From: Lachnospiraceae bacterium
Lineage (GTDB): Bacteria; Bacillota; Clostridia; Lachnospirales; Lachnospiraceae
DNA length: 64,000 nt
NCBI GenBank assembly: GCA_019423745.1
Contig: JAHZAV010000001.1
Location: 129,476-193,475, forward strand
Reading direction: 5' to 3'
Under the pieces are notes generated by a model that saw only the letters and a list, made by a program, of their open reading frames with translations, searched no databases and was not told the DNA's origin. The position numbers and the translations under genes were made by a program. Positions 54,320 to 63,828 of this stretch are shown here, piece after piece (position 1 is the first letter of the stretch; each line of letters starts with the position of its first letter).

Positions 54320-55288
54320 TTAAAATTCACTGATAAATTTCCGAATATCCTTATAAGTCTGTCTTACTGCTCTGCTGACAAAAAGCCGCAGCGCAAAAAT
54401 CAGAAAATGTATAAAATAAAGCTTTCCCTGTATATTTACTTTTCCTTCAAACACTTTTTCTTCAAATTCCGGAACAATAATGAACTCTCCTGGAAAGAAA
54501 GGATATAACACTGCCAAACCTGCCAGACTTGTCCCTGTCAGTGCCGGATCTTCCAGACCATATCTTAAAAATATTCTGCCTTTCCTAGGAAAGATCTTTT
54601 TTAGAAGATGAATAAGAGCTCTTTTTGCCACATTAAATGCCTTCCGATGCAACTCATTCTCCAGAAACTGTATCAGTTTTTCTTTTCTTTCACTGAATAG
54701 ATTTATTTTATCACAGATTCCTTTTATTGTACATTTTATCTTTTGAAAGAATGCAGATATCTTCTGGCCTGCTTTATGAATCTTTTTTGCAGAGCTTTTG
54801 TCTTCCTGAGCATCATAGGACCATTCCTTTTCATACGTCGAATCATCTTCGGAAACTTTGTACGGATTACTTTCCTCACACTCTTCTTCTTTTGGAATTT
54901 CCTGTTCAGCCGGCTCATCTGGCGCATCAGCTTCTTCACTTTCTTCCTTCGCCTCCAGATTTGTATCAGATTTTTCTTTTTCATTATTCTCCGTAATTTT
55001 TTCTTCTTCATCATCTGGTTTTTCTCCTCCCTTAATACGCTTCCAGGCCACTCTTGTACAAAATGCACTTGCCTTATCTTTATAGAGAATTTTTAATTCC
55101 AAAAGAGAAAAAAGCCATGTTATTTTACATCTTACCTTTGTTCCCTTTGCTGTCCCATCAGTTTTTGCAGACACCTGATAACAAACTGGCACAAAAAGCA
55201 CTACACTAAGTAACAATATCAGTATACCCAGTATAATTAACAGTATGATACCTGCAATTTTTAAAATTAACAATAAAAGATGCAGCAT
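54320..55288 (-). CDS. DUF2953 (YtfI-like) membrane-anchored protein
   Basis: The corrected 322-residue protein starts with a long hydrophobic helix (LHLLLLILKIAGIILLIILGILILLLSVVLF), then a beta-rich domain (CYQVSAKTDGTAKGTKVRCKITWLFSLLELKILY). A highly acidic, low-complexity stretch at ~100-165 follows, and a helical C-terminus with KGRIFLRYGLEDPALTG, the DUF2953 core, with a final hydrophobic region. Start ATG 55288 sits just past the previous stop. It is paired with gerW. Confidence 0.85.
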   Translation of the reverse strand: MLHLLLLILKIAGIILLIILGILILLLSVVLFVPVCYQVSAKTDGTAKGTKVRCKITWLFSLLELKILYKDKASAFCTRVAWKRIKGGEKPDDEEEKITENNEKEKSDTNLEAKEESEEADAPDEPAEQEIPKEEECEESNPYKVSEDDSTYEKEWSYDAQEDKSSAKKIHKAGQKISAFFQKIKCTIKGICDKINLFSERKEKLIQFLENELHRKAFNVAKRALIHLLKKIFPRKGRIFLRYGLEDPALTGTSLAGLAVLYPFFPGEFIIVPEFEEKVFEGKVNIQGKLYFIHFLIFALRLFVSRAVRQTYKDIRKFISEF

Positions 55289-55289
55289 A

Positions 55290-55613
55290 TTATTTTTCCC
55301 GCTCCCTGTCTTCCAAAAATCCACATATGTCATCTGCCCTTCCCTCTGAATAGGCATTCTGCAGTATAGTTCCGACTAATTCCAGCGCATCATCATAGTT
55401 TCCTGCCATTCCGACAATTGTTGTTCTATCTTTGGGACACCTGTACTGCATAAACTCAAGAGAGGACACGATTTCTAATCTTTTAGTTCCATAGTCCGTT
55501 AATACCAGAAAACAGAGTAATCGTGTGCATTTTCCTTTTTTGATTCGGGAAATAATCTTCTCTTTCTTCTCTTTTAGTTCCGTAGACACATACAGATGTG
55601 ATGCAAATCTCAT
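55290..55613 (-). CDS. Small conserved-looking protein, unknown
   Basis: The 107-residue soluble protein begins RFASHLYVSTELKEKKEKIISRIKKGKCTRLLCFLVLTDYG and ends with an acidic tail. It is cysteine-poor, with alternating beta and helix. I do not recognise a family. It lies between the penicillin-binding protein and the DUF2953 gene, 27 bp and 2 bp apart, so it is likely co-transcribed. Confidence 0.6.
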   Translation of the reverse strand: MRFASHLYVSTELKEKKEKIISRIKKGKCTRLLCFLVLTDYGTKRLEIVSSLEFMQYRCPKDRTTIVGMAGNYDDALELVGTILQNAYSEGRADDICGFLEDREREK

Positions 55614-55639
55614 AATCCTTATCCTCTGACCTGTTATTT

Positions 55640-57103
55640 CTAGTTATAATAATAACTGTCCAGAATCTGTTTTGCAACATTAACAGCTTTTGTATTTCCG
55701 TCAGATTCCTCAATAATAACACTGATTACAAGTTCCGGATTGTCAACATTCGTGAAGCCAACAAACCAGGAGTGATTTTTTGAAGAGTCTCCGTCACTGT
55801 ATTCGGCAGTACCTGTTTTTCCGGCAACACTGTATCCAGATCCGGCAAAAACAGAACCTGTCCCATACTCTGTTACACCTTGCATATAAGCTTTTAGCTG
55901 TGCCGCTTCTTCTGACGTCATCAGATTTCCATAACTTTCCGGATCAGTCTCTTTTACAATTGAACCGGAATAGTTGGTTACTTTTTCTACCAGATAGGGT
56001 TCCATTAACCTGCCACCGTTAGCAATTGCAGAAGTAATAAGTGCCATGTGATAGGGACTTACGAGGGTCTCTCCCTGCCCCATAGCTGTCATCATTCGAT
56101 CTGATGAAGTGGCATTTTTGTCCAGGGCAAAACTGCTTTTATTGTAACTGATGTCTTTCCCCGGAAGAGCACTGTTAAAAAGCAGCTCCTTCGCAGTACT
56201 ACTGTATTTCGAGAGGTTAAGCTGGAGTCCAATATTGCAGAAAGAAGCATTACAAGAATAGGCAAAAGAACTTGCCAGATCTTCCTGCCCATGTATCTGC
56301 CCACCAGCACATGGGATTGTCACATTATCATAGGTAATAGATCCGTTGCAGTTATACGTATAAGATGCATAATCACTATGTTCCCGCATATATTCCAATG
56401 CTGTTACAATTTTAAAAGAAGATCCTGGTGCATATTGTCCCTGAGTTGCCCGGTTTAAAAGAGTACTGTTTTCGTCCGTATTAAGCCATTCCCAGTTTTC
56501 GCTTACTGTATTAGGATCAAAATCCGGTTTGGACAGCATAGCACGTATCTTACCTGTAGATGGTTCCATAATCACAACTGCACCTTTATTGTCACCCATA
56601 GCATCGGATGCCGCCTGCTGAAGAGAAGTATCCAATGTAGTTACAATATTGTCTCCTGTATTCTTTTGGTCTTGGAACTCATTTTTCAATTTTTCAAGAA
56701 AAAAAGTATTTGAGGTAAGAAGCTCAAAATTTCGAGTAGATTCCAATCCGGACTTGCCCTGAGATGAATATCCTACCACATGGGCATAAAGATTACCATA
56801 GGGATAATAACGATATTCACTTCCATCCTCGGCGTTTTTTGTCTCTGCCAGCACATTCCCATCTTTATCAAGTATTTTCCCGCGTACAACTCGATCAGCC
56901 ATAGAATCCAGTCGTGGATTATAAGGACTTCTAATAATGTCCTCACTTTCCACAACATTAAAATAAGCAATATACCCCATTAATACAAGGAACAATGCAA
57001 CAAATACATATGTTACTCTAGCGAACTCTTTGTTTACTTCCCGTTTTCGCTTTTTGGCCTTCCTGTCTTGTTTTGACTGCTCTTTTCTTTCTTTGCGGCT
57101 CAT
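55640..57103 (-). CDS. Class B penicillin-binding protein (peptidoglycan transpeptidase)
   Basis: The corrected 487-residue protein has a basic Lys/Arg-rich N-terminus, one membrane helix (VTYVFVALFLVLMGYIAYF), an N-terminal dimerisation region and a transpeptidase domain. The active-site motifs are STLL-like APGSSFKIVTALEYM (SxxK), SCNAS (SxN) and VAGKTGTAEYS (KTG). It is of the PbpA/FtsI/SpoVD type. I chose ATG 57103, following AGGAAAG; this makes it overlap the ftsW-like gene by 86 bp. Confidence 0.9.
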   Translation of the reverse strand: MSRKERKEQSKQDRKAKKRKREVNKEFARVTYVFVALFLVLMGYIAYFNVVESEDIIRSPYNPRLDSMADRVVRGKILDKDGNVLAETKNAEDGSEYRYYPYGNLYAHVVGYSSQGKSGLESTRNFELLTSNTFFLEKLKNEFQDQKNTGDNIVTTLDTSLQQAASDAMGDNKGAVVIMEPSTGKIRAMLSKPDFDPNTVSENWEWLNTDENSTLLNRATQGQYAPGSSFKIVTALEYMREHSDYASYTYNCNGSITYDNVTIPCAGGQIHGQEDLASSFAYSCNASFCNIGLQLNLSKYSSTAKELLFNSALPGKDISYNKSSFALDKNATSSDRMMTAMGQGETLVSPYHMALITSAIANGGRLMEPYLVEKVTNYSGSIVKETDPESYGNLMTSEEAAQLKAYMQGVTEYGTGSVFAGSGYSVAGKTGTAEYSDGDSSKNHSWFVGFTNVDNPELVISVIIEESDGNTKAVNVAKQILDSYYYN

Positions 57104-58493
57104 CTGAAGTCTTTCCTGCTTCTTTTGCTGCCGCGATTCTTCTTTTCTTAGCTCGTAACTGTTGTTCTTTTTTCTTTCTTTCAATGCTTTCTTCCTCGTC
57201 CTCTCTTACAATATAAAGTCCCTGGATGATTGCAAACATAATCAATGTGCTGAGCAAAGAGCTTCCACCGTAACTTACTAAAGGAAGCGTTACACCTGTG
57301 GAAGGAATAAATTTTATTACGCCGCCTACATTCAAGAATACTTGAAAAATATAACAGGTCCCAAGCCCCAGCGCCACTAATTTATAAAATTGATTGTGCA
57401 GCTGCATAGCAATGTTTAAAAACATAATATAACAGCTGACAAAAATAAGGATCAGACACAGGGCAAACACAAGTCCTAATTCCTCAGCTATTGCTGAAAA
57501 AATGAAATCGGAATCACGTACAGGAATACTTTCTGGAGACCCTTGACATAGTCCCATTCCAAACCAGCTTCCTGTGCCAATAGCAAACAGTGACTGTGCC
57601 ACCTGATATCCACCATTATCATACGTTGCAAAAGGATCTCTCCATACATTTACCCTTGTACGGACATGGCCAAATAAATAATAACCGATCACCGATGCTC
57701 CTGCCCCCGCTCCCAGTCCTGCCAACATATAAAGCGGCTGTCTTGTAGCAACATAAAGCATTACAAGATACACGACAAAAATAATTAAAGCCGCTCCAAG
57801 ATCCGTCGAAATTACAAGAATCAACACATGGAGTGCAGCAACCATAGTTGTCATCACTACATTTTTGAAAGCAGTTGATTCTTTCAGACTTGCTGCCACA
57901 TAAAAAACAAAAATAATTTTGACAATTTCAGAAGGCTGAATACTGATTCCACCCACTGAAAAACCCAGTTTCGCTCCATAAGATACTTGTCCTAATACCG
58001 CCACAACAGCAAGAGACGCCATTCCGGCAATTGCATACACCTTTCTCAGTTTTGCCAGACCTTTCACTTTACGGATAATAACCGGGACAATCAAACTCAT
58101 AACAATCCCTGCAGCAGCAAAAATAAACTGTTTCATTGCTGTCTTATAATCCAGTCTGGTCAACATGACAAGCCCAATACAAAGAAGCATACACATATTA
58201 TTGACTACCAGCCTTGACACCTTCGGATAAATATGGGTATACAGAAGAATAGTAGCTCCAAGAAGAACAACTTGTGCCAGATAAAAGGCTGCTACTTTTA
58301 TATCTTCCATTTCCAGATAGAGTATGATAAAAGCAATCAGATGAAACAGAAACATAAGAACGTTCTGTCTTCTTAACATTCCCTGCTTTTTTTCCATATC
58401 ATGGTATCCAAATATTGTAAAACAAAGATATGTGTACATGATAATCAGAAGAATAATCAAATATTTAGAAATTTCAACAATGATATTTACCAA
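57018..58493 (-). CDS. FtsW/RodA/SpoVE-family SEDS glycosyltransferase
   Basis: The 491-residue SEDS protein has about ten membrane helices and family motifs GGISIQPSEIVKIIFV (with the PSE), STDLGAALIIF, QPLYMLAGLGAG and GSGSWFGMGL-like GTGSWFGMGLCQGSP, then VTLPLVSYGGSS. It polymerises lipid II with a partner class B PBP, here the next gene. The start is TTG with AGGTGAAAAT upstream. The C-terminal ~70 residues are a Lys/Arg-rich cytoplasmic tail (KRRIAAAKEAG). Confidence 0.92.
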   Translation of the reverse strand: MVNIIVEISKYLIILLIIMYTYLCFTIFGYHDMEKKQGMLRRQNVLMFLFHLIAFIILYLEMEDIKVAAFYLAQVVLLGATILLYTHIYPKVSRLVVNNMCMLLCIGLVMLTRLDYKTAMKQFIFAAAGIVMSLIVPVIIRKVKGLAKLRKVYAIAGMASLAVVAVLGQVSYGAKLGFSVGGISIQPSEIVKIIFVFYVAASLKESTAFKNVVMTTMVAALHVLILVISTDLGAALIIFVVYLVMLYVATRQPLYMLAGLGAGAGASVIGYYLFGHVRTRVNVWRDPFATYDNGGYQVAQSLFAIGTGSWFGMGLCQGSPESIPVRDSDFIFSAIAEELGLVFALCLILIFVSCYIMFLNIAMQLHNQFYKLVALGLGTCYIFQVFLNVGGVIKFIPSTGVTLPLVSYGGSSLLSTLIMFAIIQGLYIVREDEEESIERKKKEQQLRAKKRRIAAAKEAGKTSDEPQRKKRAVKTRQEGQKAKTGSKQRVR

Positions 58494-58501
58494 ATTTTCA
58501 C

Positions 58502-60763
58502 CTACTTTACTCCCCGTTTAAAATGTCCTCTTGTAAAATCTCCTTCCCAGGTGCTTGGCTCCTGCTCGCCTTGAAGGACTTTGAAAAACCATTCCATAAT
58601 AGAAGCCATCTGTCGGCCATTTTCTCTGGTAAAAGCGAGAATAAGAGCAGATGGATGGAGTTTTACAATCTCCTTTCTTTGATCTGCCAGCAACGTGGGG
58701 GTTGTATTATAAATTACATTATAACAATAGAGACATTCATTTTTTACTGCAAATTCTTTTTGGTATCGATCTGACATAAAAAGCCAGCCACTTTTTTTGG
58801 TACATTGATCTGTATGACAGCGAATACATCCGGCACTTACCATTACCGCTGTATATCCATATACAGGAAGTTCCATATTACTTCTGTCCAAATCTTCTAA
58901 CTCCGACACATTAAGTTCAACTGGCGCAACAAATGCATCAGCTCCTGATCGTTTCCAGAAATTCTGTGCCTTTCTGTTCCATTGATAAGCAGACGAATCT
59001 GCAACAATGATTCCCTGGTATTCCTGTTTTTTAATTAATCTCAAGCTCTCCATATTCCGTATCAACATGCCGTCAGCAAGAGCAAGCAATTCCCTTAAAT
59101 TATTTTCATAAATCGTTTCTGCTTCGCTGCGGAAAATTCTTGCCATTGCAAAAAAGATTTCTTTCCCACTTTCCTGTATACCACAAAATAATGTCCGAAG
59201 CTCTTCTTTTTTATCTTTTGAAGCTCCCAGATAAACCGTATCTTCTATATAAATCCGTTTTACATACAAGGCCAAAGCAGCGCACTTTAACTGTTCTTCT
59301 GTTTCCACAGATACATAAACTGGAAAAAATTTCTCCTCAATATTAGATATCCTGTCAGAAGAAACCGTTGTTTTCTCAAGTCCAGATAAATGGCTTTCTA
59401 TATTTTTAGAGTCCTGCAACGTGCGCCGATATGCCCCGGTAATCTTATTTTCTAATTTCCCAAGCGCATCTCTTCTAAGTTCATTGACAGCCTGTATCGG
59501 CAAAAAAACCTCCCCTTCCAAATCAATAGAAAGATTTTGAAAAACAAAAGGTGTACCTCCCGTTTTTCTTAACTGACGTTCCAGTCTCTCTGCTGACATA
59601 GGTTGTTTTAGTGCTCTTTGCACCAATGCCCCTTCACTTTCTATATGAACTTGACCATATTTTCCCGCTGCAGACAGATATAGTTTAGCACTTTTTCCTT
59701 CTGAAAGTATTAATTTACCATTAATTTTTTCCTGTATTTCTCTTTCAGGCAAGTCAATATCTTTGTTTGTTTCATTGCTATTTGGTCTTGTAAGGGAAAG
59801 CATCTCTTTTCCATTATGACGATGATAATATCCGTCTGTATAACCTCGTCTTTGATAAGCACGATACAACAGGCGGCGATCTTCTTTATTCACAGTAAAC
59901 GGTTTATCTATTCCAGCAGCCTTTTGTTCCAGATATTGATCCACATATTTTCGGTACATTCTCACAACAGTTTCAACATAGGTAGCCTGCTTCATTCTTC
60001 CTTCGATTTTAAAAGAAGTAATGCCCGACTCAATGAGCTCTGGAATTAAATCAACAGTACATAAATCTTTCAAACTCAAATAATCTTTAGATTTCTCACC
60101 CGTATTTTTTACGCTTCCCTTATTCCTGTTTATTGTCCATGGGAGTCTGCATGGCTGAGCACACTGACCACGATTACCGCTTCTGCCGCCTATCATACTG
60201 CTTAACAGACATTGACCAGAATAACAATAGCAAAGTGCCCCATGTACAAAACACTCGATTTCCAAATTTGTATGTTGAGAAATCATTCGAATTTCCGCCA
60301 AAGAAAGCTCTCTGGCTGGTACCACACGAACAACCCCCAACTCTTCTAAATACTCAGCCATTCTATAATTTGTAACTGTCATCTGGGTACTTGCATGAAT
60401 AGGAAGATCTGGAAAATGTTCACGGATTATCTCCATAACTCCCAAATCCTGCACAATGACTGCATCTAATCCCTGCTGATAAAAAGGAGTCAGATAATGT
60501 ACCAGCGCATCCATCTCACGTTCTTTTACCAGCGTATTGACCGTCAGATACAGCTTTTTGCCATGTAGATGAGCATAATCAATAGCTTCTAAAAGTTCTT
60601 TTTCTGTAAAATTTTGCGCAAAAGCTCTGGCTCCAAAGCAGCTTCCTCCCGCATACACTGCATCAGCTCCAGCGTTTATAGCTGTCTTCATAATGCTGTA
60701 AGATCCTGCCGGAGATAGAATTTCTATCTCTTTGTTTTCTGTTTTTGCAGTTGTTTCTGTCAT
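58502..60763 (-). CDS. U32-family peptidase (RlhA-like)
   Basis: The corrected 753-residue protein begins EIEILSPAGSYSIMKTAINAGADAVYAGG. The U32 core has ECFVHGALCYCYSGQCLLSS, GNRGQCAQPCRLPW and SFKIEGRMKQATYVETVV, all conserved with RlhA and YegQ. The C-terminal part has several Cys (CIRCHTDQC and CLYC), which may hold a Fe-S cluster; E. coli RlhA hydroxylates 23S rRNA C2501 with such a cluster. Start ATG 60763 follows GGAGG by five bases. A role as an RNA hydroxylase rather than a peptidase is plausible but inferred. Confidence 0.85.
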   Translation of the reverse strand: MTETTAKTENKEIEILSPAGSYSIMKTAINAGADAVYAGGSCFGARAFAQNFTEKELLEAIDYAHLHGKKLYLTVNTLVKEREMDALVHYLTPFYQQGLDAVIVQDLGVMEIIREHFPDLPIHASTQMTVTNYRMAEYLEELGVVRVVPARELSLAEIRMISQHTNLEIECFVHGALCYCYSGQCLLSSMIGGRSGNRGQCAQPCRLPWTINRNKGSVKNTGEKSKDYLSLKDLCTVDLIPELIESGITSFKIEGRMKQATYVETVVRMYRKYVDQYLEQKAAGIDKPFTVNKEDRRLLYRAYQRRGYTDGYYHRHNGKEMLSLTRPNSNETNKDIDLPEREIQEKINGKLILSEGKSAKLYLSAAGKYGQVHIESEGALVQRALKQPMSAERLERQLRKTGGTPFVFQNLSIDLEGEVFLPIQAVNELRRDALGKLENKITGAYRRTLQDSKNIESHLSGLEKTTVSSDRISNIEEKFFPVYVSVETEEQLKCAALALYVKRIYIEDTVYLGASKDKKEELRTLFCGIQESGKEIFFAMARIFRSEAETIYENNLRELLALADGMLIRNMESLRLIKKQEYQGIIVADSSAYQWNRKAQNFWKRSGADAFVAPVELNVSELEDLDRSNMELPVYGYTAVMVSAGCIRCHTDQCTKKSGWLFMSDRYQKEFAVKNECLYCYNVIYNTTPTLLADQRKEIVKLHPSALILAFTRENGRQMASIMEWFFKVLQGEQEPSTWEGDFTRGHFKRGVK

Positions 60764-60796
60764 TTTTTCCTCCGGATATATCAGAATCACATCATA

Positions 60797-60824
60797 AAAT
60801 AAGCTGTCCTTGGACAGCCTATTT
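60797..60824 (-). terminator. Hairpin terminator overlapping the zapA stop codon
   Basis: AAATAgGCTGTCC and GGACAGCtTATTT pair with one mismatch around a two-base centre; TATTTTATG follows on the minus strand. The hairpin lies across the zapA stop and may reduce readthrough into the U32 gene. Confidence 0.6.
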
Positions 60825-61232
60825 CTTCTGATTATTCTTCATTTCTGTTTCCAGTTTTACAATTTTCATCTGCAATTCCCGGTTCTCTTCTTTCATTTTG
60901 TCGAGAGCTTTCTCTGCATTTTCCAACTTGATCTGCACGGAAATAAGTTCATGCTTCAAATCGTACATCTCTTTATCTTTTGCTTCAATATCACTCTCCA
61001 GAGTACCACCCTGTTTTTTTGCCTTAAAATAATCATCCGCTATATTAAGCGCCAGCAAAATACTTCTCGTCTCTGCACTTTGTTTACGGTATCCCTCGCT
61101 GTTTGTACACTCTTCCAGTTTATGATTCAGATAGGTGGATACTCTTTGCAGATATTCTTCACTCTCAAATCCGCTTAATGTAAAAACCTTTCCCCCTATG
61201 AGAACTTCCGTAAAATTTTTTGATGATGCCAT
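60819..61232 (-). CDS. zapA: Cell division protein ZapA
   Basis: The 137-residue protein has the ZapA globular N-terminus (TEVLIGGKVFTLSGFESEEYLQRVSTYLNHKLEE) and a C-terminal coiled coil (LISVQIKLENAEKALDKMKEENRELQMKI). ZapA cross-links FtsZ filaments. It is slightly longer than the E. coli protein. It lies between ruvB and the U32 gene. Confidence 0.93.
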   Translation of the reverse strand: MASSKNFTEVLIGGKVFTLSGFESEEYLQRVSTYLNHKLEECTNSEGYRKQSAETRSILLALNIADDYFKAKKQGGTLESDIEAKDKEMYDLKHELISVQIKLENAEKALDKMKEENRELQMKIVKLETEMKNNQKK

Positions 61233-61297
61233 AAAAGACCTCCCGCTCTTTCCTCTTACTATGAAATTATTATAAACTATTCGTTAATAAAAACCAA

Positions 61298-62305
61298 CTA
61301 TTTTTCATTATTTTGATATGAAATTCCCAAATGACTGCAGGCCAACTCTGTTACCACACGCCCCCGGGGTGTCCGCTGTATAAAACCGTTTTTTAAAAGA
61401 TATGGCTCATACACATCTTCAATCGTACCGGCATCTTCACCGACTGATGCTGCCAATGTATCCAGTCCCACAGGACCGCCCTGAAATTTTTCTATCATTG
61501 TCAAAAGAAGATTTCTGTCAATATGATCCAATCCATATTTATCTACATCCAGCAAATCCAATGCATAGTCCGCCACTTCTTTGGTAATGACTCCGTCATA
61601 TTTCACCTGGGCAAAATCGCGAACGCGTTTTAAAAGACGATTTGCAAGACGTGGAGTTCCCCTGGAACGCCTTGCCAGTTCCATTGCTCCCTTTTCTTCA
61701 ATTTCCACGCCCAGAATCTTTGCCGAATGCAATATGATCGTCTGTAATTCTGAAACTGTGTAGAATTCGAGATGATTCACGACACCAAATCGGTCTCTTA
61801 AAGGAGCCGTCAACATACCAGCCCGGGTAGTAGCACCGACTAGTGTAAAATGGGGCAGATCCAATCGGATAGACCTGGCTCCTGCACCTTTGCCGATTAC
61901 GATATCAATAGCGTAATCCTCCATAGCCGGATAAAGTACCTCTTCAACTTGACGGTTAAGTCGATGAATTTCATCCACAAACAGCACATCTCCCTCTTTC
62001 AAATTATTCAGGATTGCTGCCATTTCACCGGGTTTTTCAATTGCCGGACCAGAGGTTACTTTTAAATTCACCTGCATTTCATTTGCAATAATTCCGGCAA
62101 GTGTTGTTTTACCCAAGCCAGGAGGACCATAAAAAAGAACATGATCAAGAGCTTCCTTTCGCCCTTTTGCTGCTTCAATATAGATTTTTAAAGTTTCTTT
62201 TGCCTTTTCCTGCCCGATATAATCCTTTAAATACTGTGGGCGCAGACTATTTTCTATTTTGATATCTTCTTCAAGATTTTCTGTTGTAATAATTCTTCTG
62301 CTCAT
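61298..62305 (-). CDS. ruvB: Holliday junction branch migration helicase RuvB
   Basis: The 335-residue AAA+ motor starts with RRIITTENLEEDIKIENSLRPQYLKDYIGQEKAK. Walker A is GPPGLGKTTLAG near residue ~60, Walker B FVDEIHRL, sensor/arginine finger region GATTRAGMLTAPLRDRFG. The C-terminal winged helix ends FIQRTPRGRVVTELA. It lies 16 bp after ruvA. Confidence 0.98.
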   Translation of the reverse strand: MSRRIITTENLEEDIKIENSLRPQYLKDYIGQEKAKETLKIYIEAAKGRKEALDHVLFYGPPGLGKTTLAGIIANEMQVNLKVTSGPAIEKPGEMAAILNNLKEGDVLFVDEIHRLNRQVEEVLYPAMEDYAIDIVIGKGAGARSIRLDLPHFTLVGATTRAGMLTAPLRDRFGVVNHLEFYTVSELQTIILHSAKILGVEIEEKGAMELARRSRGTPRLANRLLKRVRDFAQVKYDGVITKEVADYALDLLDVDKYGLDHIDRNLLLTMIEKFQGGPVGLDTLAASVGEDAGTIEDVYEPYLLKNGFIQRTPRGRVVTELACSHLGISYQNNEK

Positions 62306-62321
62306 ACCATTCCCCTGCTCT

Positions 62322-62936
62322 TTAGAATACCATAAGTTTTAAAGCCTGTTTCAGCACTTCTTCCACTTGTGTATCTTCCGTTATCGCAACCTGTTTTACA
62401 GCCCGAAGTGATTCTGTATTGCCATATCCCAGAGCAACCAACGCCTGCACGGCTTCCCCTTGAATATTTCCTTGAGGACTTTGGAGGGCAAACTTCTCTT
62501 TTTCTTTTCCTTCACTATGACTTAGTGCATCTTCCAGCTTTAATTTATCCTTAAGCTCCAGAATCAGTTTTTCAGCCGTTTTTTTCCCAATTCCCGGAGC
62601 AGCTGATATTGCCTTTACATCTCCAGACAATACCGCAAATCGCAAATCATCAGGAGTAAGCTGTGACAAAATATTCAAACCACCCTTGGGACCGATTCCA
62701 TTCACTCCGATCACAAGACGGAAGACTTCCAAATCATCTCTCGTTAAAAAACCAAATAACTGCATGCAGTCTTCTTTCACATTTAAATAGGTGTGAATCT
62801 TAACCTCTTCGCCTATAGGCGGCAATAATCCAATTGAAGAACCAGGCATAAAAATGGCATATCCGACTCCTGCCACATCCACAACCACTTTGTCTTCTTC
62901 TATATACGCTAACTCCCCTCGTATATATGAAATCAT
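62322..62936 (-). CDS. ruvA: Holliday junction DNA-binding protein RuvA
   Basis: The 204-residue RuvA starts MISYIRGELAYIEEDKVVVDVAGVGY, with the helix-hairpin-helix segment VNGIGPKGGLNILSQLTPDDLRFAVLSGDVKAISAAPGIGKKTAEKLILELKDKL and the C-terminal domain EAVQALVALGYG. It forms the tetramer that loads RuvB. Confidence 0.98.
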   Translation of the reverse strand: MISYIRGELAYIEEDKVVVDVAGVGYAIFMPGSSIGLLPPIGEEVKIHTYLNVKEDCMQLFGFLTRDDLEVFRLVIGVNGIGPKGGLNILSQLTPDDLRFAVLSGDVKAISAAPGIGKKTAEKLILELKDKLKLEDALSHSEGKEKEKFALQSPQGNIQGEAVQALVALGYGNTESLRAVKQVAITEDTQVEEVLKQALKLMVF

Positions 62937-62937
62937 T

Positions 62938-63426
62938 TTATATCAGCTCCTTAATTCTTTTCAGTGTTTCATTTGCTGCAATTCCAATAAGCATTCCTGT
63001 AATAAGTCCTGCAATTAAAAGAACCGGAATATAATACGCCACACTGAAAGTTTCTATCACAATCATAGCTACAATCAATTGTCCAATATTGTGAGCTACC
63101 CCTCCGGCTATACTGACTCCCATTACACTGAATCCTCCGGCTTTTTTTAAAATTGCCATAACCGTAAGACTCAAAAGCCCACCGGCCAGGCTGTATAGAA
63201 TAGCAAACATATTTCCGAACATAAATCCAGATAATACAACCCTTGTCACAGACAAAAGATATGTCTCCTTCAGACTTATTTTATAAAGTGCAATAACGAT
63301 AATCAGATTTGCAAGTCCCAATTTCACTCCAGGAATCCCGAGCTGTATGGGAATCAATGTCTCAACATAGCTAAAAATCAGTGCCAATGCTGTAAATACA
63401 CCGAAATATGCAACCCGGCTTCTCAC
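62938..63426 (-). CDS. Gx transporter / heptaprenyl-diphosphate-synthase component I-like membrane protein
   Basis: The 162-residue protein has about five helices and the COG4769 pattern FTALALIFSYVETLIPI, GIPGVKLGLANLIIVIAL and FGNMFAILYSLAGGLLSL. Members are found beside NusG-domain-II proteins, as here. They are thought to be ECF-like transport components; the substrate is unknown. The start is GTG 63426, after AGGAGGG. Confidence 0.85.
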   Translation of the reverse strand: MRSRVAYFGVFTALALIFSYVETLIPIQLGIPGVKLGLANLIIVIALYKISLKETYLLSVTRVVLSGFMFGNMFAILYSLAGGLLSLTVMAILKKAGGFSVMGVSIAGGVAHNIGQLIVAMIVIETFSVAYYIPVLLIAGLITGMLIGIAANETLKRIKELI

Positions 63427-63441
63427 CTTTATTGTCCCTCC

Positions 63442-63828
63442 TTAGTTCGTCATTCCATCCAATTCACTATTGACTTTTGATTCCACCTCTACAATGACTC
63501 GATTTGGAAGACAAATGATACTTTCTCCACTGGCAGAAACTGCTTTCTGATGTACACAAAGCTGATCGGGACAATCCGCTTCGATCATCTTTGCCTTTCC
63601 GTTTCTAATCCGCAAAATATTACTTCCATTATTTATTTTTATCTCCTGATCTTCATTTAAAGGATAGGTCCCTTCTATTTTCCCATTAACCTTGATTACA
63701 GCTGTCCCGGCACTGGAATCTTTCAGTACATTATGCAGTAAAAATGCAGCTGCCGCAACTATAATGATAATAATCATCAGGACAATATCTTTCCTACTCA
63801 ATGCTTTTTTCATTTTTTTAGCTACCAC
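63442..63828 (-). CDS. NusG domain II-containing membrane-anchored protein
   Basis: The 128-residue protein has an N-terminal signal anchor (IVLMIIIIIVAAAAFLL), followed by the NusG-II-type domain (AVIKVNGKIEGTYPLNEDQEIKINNGSNILRIRNGKAKM) and ending with CPDQLCVHQKAVSASGESIICLPNRVIVEVES. Three Cys at about 86, 91 and 105 are conserved in this family. The start is GTG 63828, or ATG 63813. Its function is unknown; it commonly accompanies the Gx transporter. Confidence 0.85.
   Translation of the reverse strand: MVAKKMKKALSRKDIVLMIIIIIVAAAAFLLHNVLKDSSAGTAVIKVNGKIEGTYPLNEDQEIKINNGSNILRIRNGKAKMIEADCPDQLCVHQKAVSASGESIICLPNRVIVEVESKVNSELDGMTN

Noticed and set aside
54736..55096. Several open frames of charged or hydrophobic residues in the acidic stretch of the DUF2953 gene
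   Set aside because: Low-complexity acidic coding sequence gives long shadow frames on both strands; no start context supports them.
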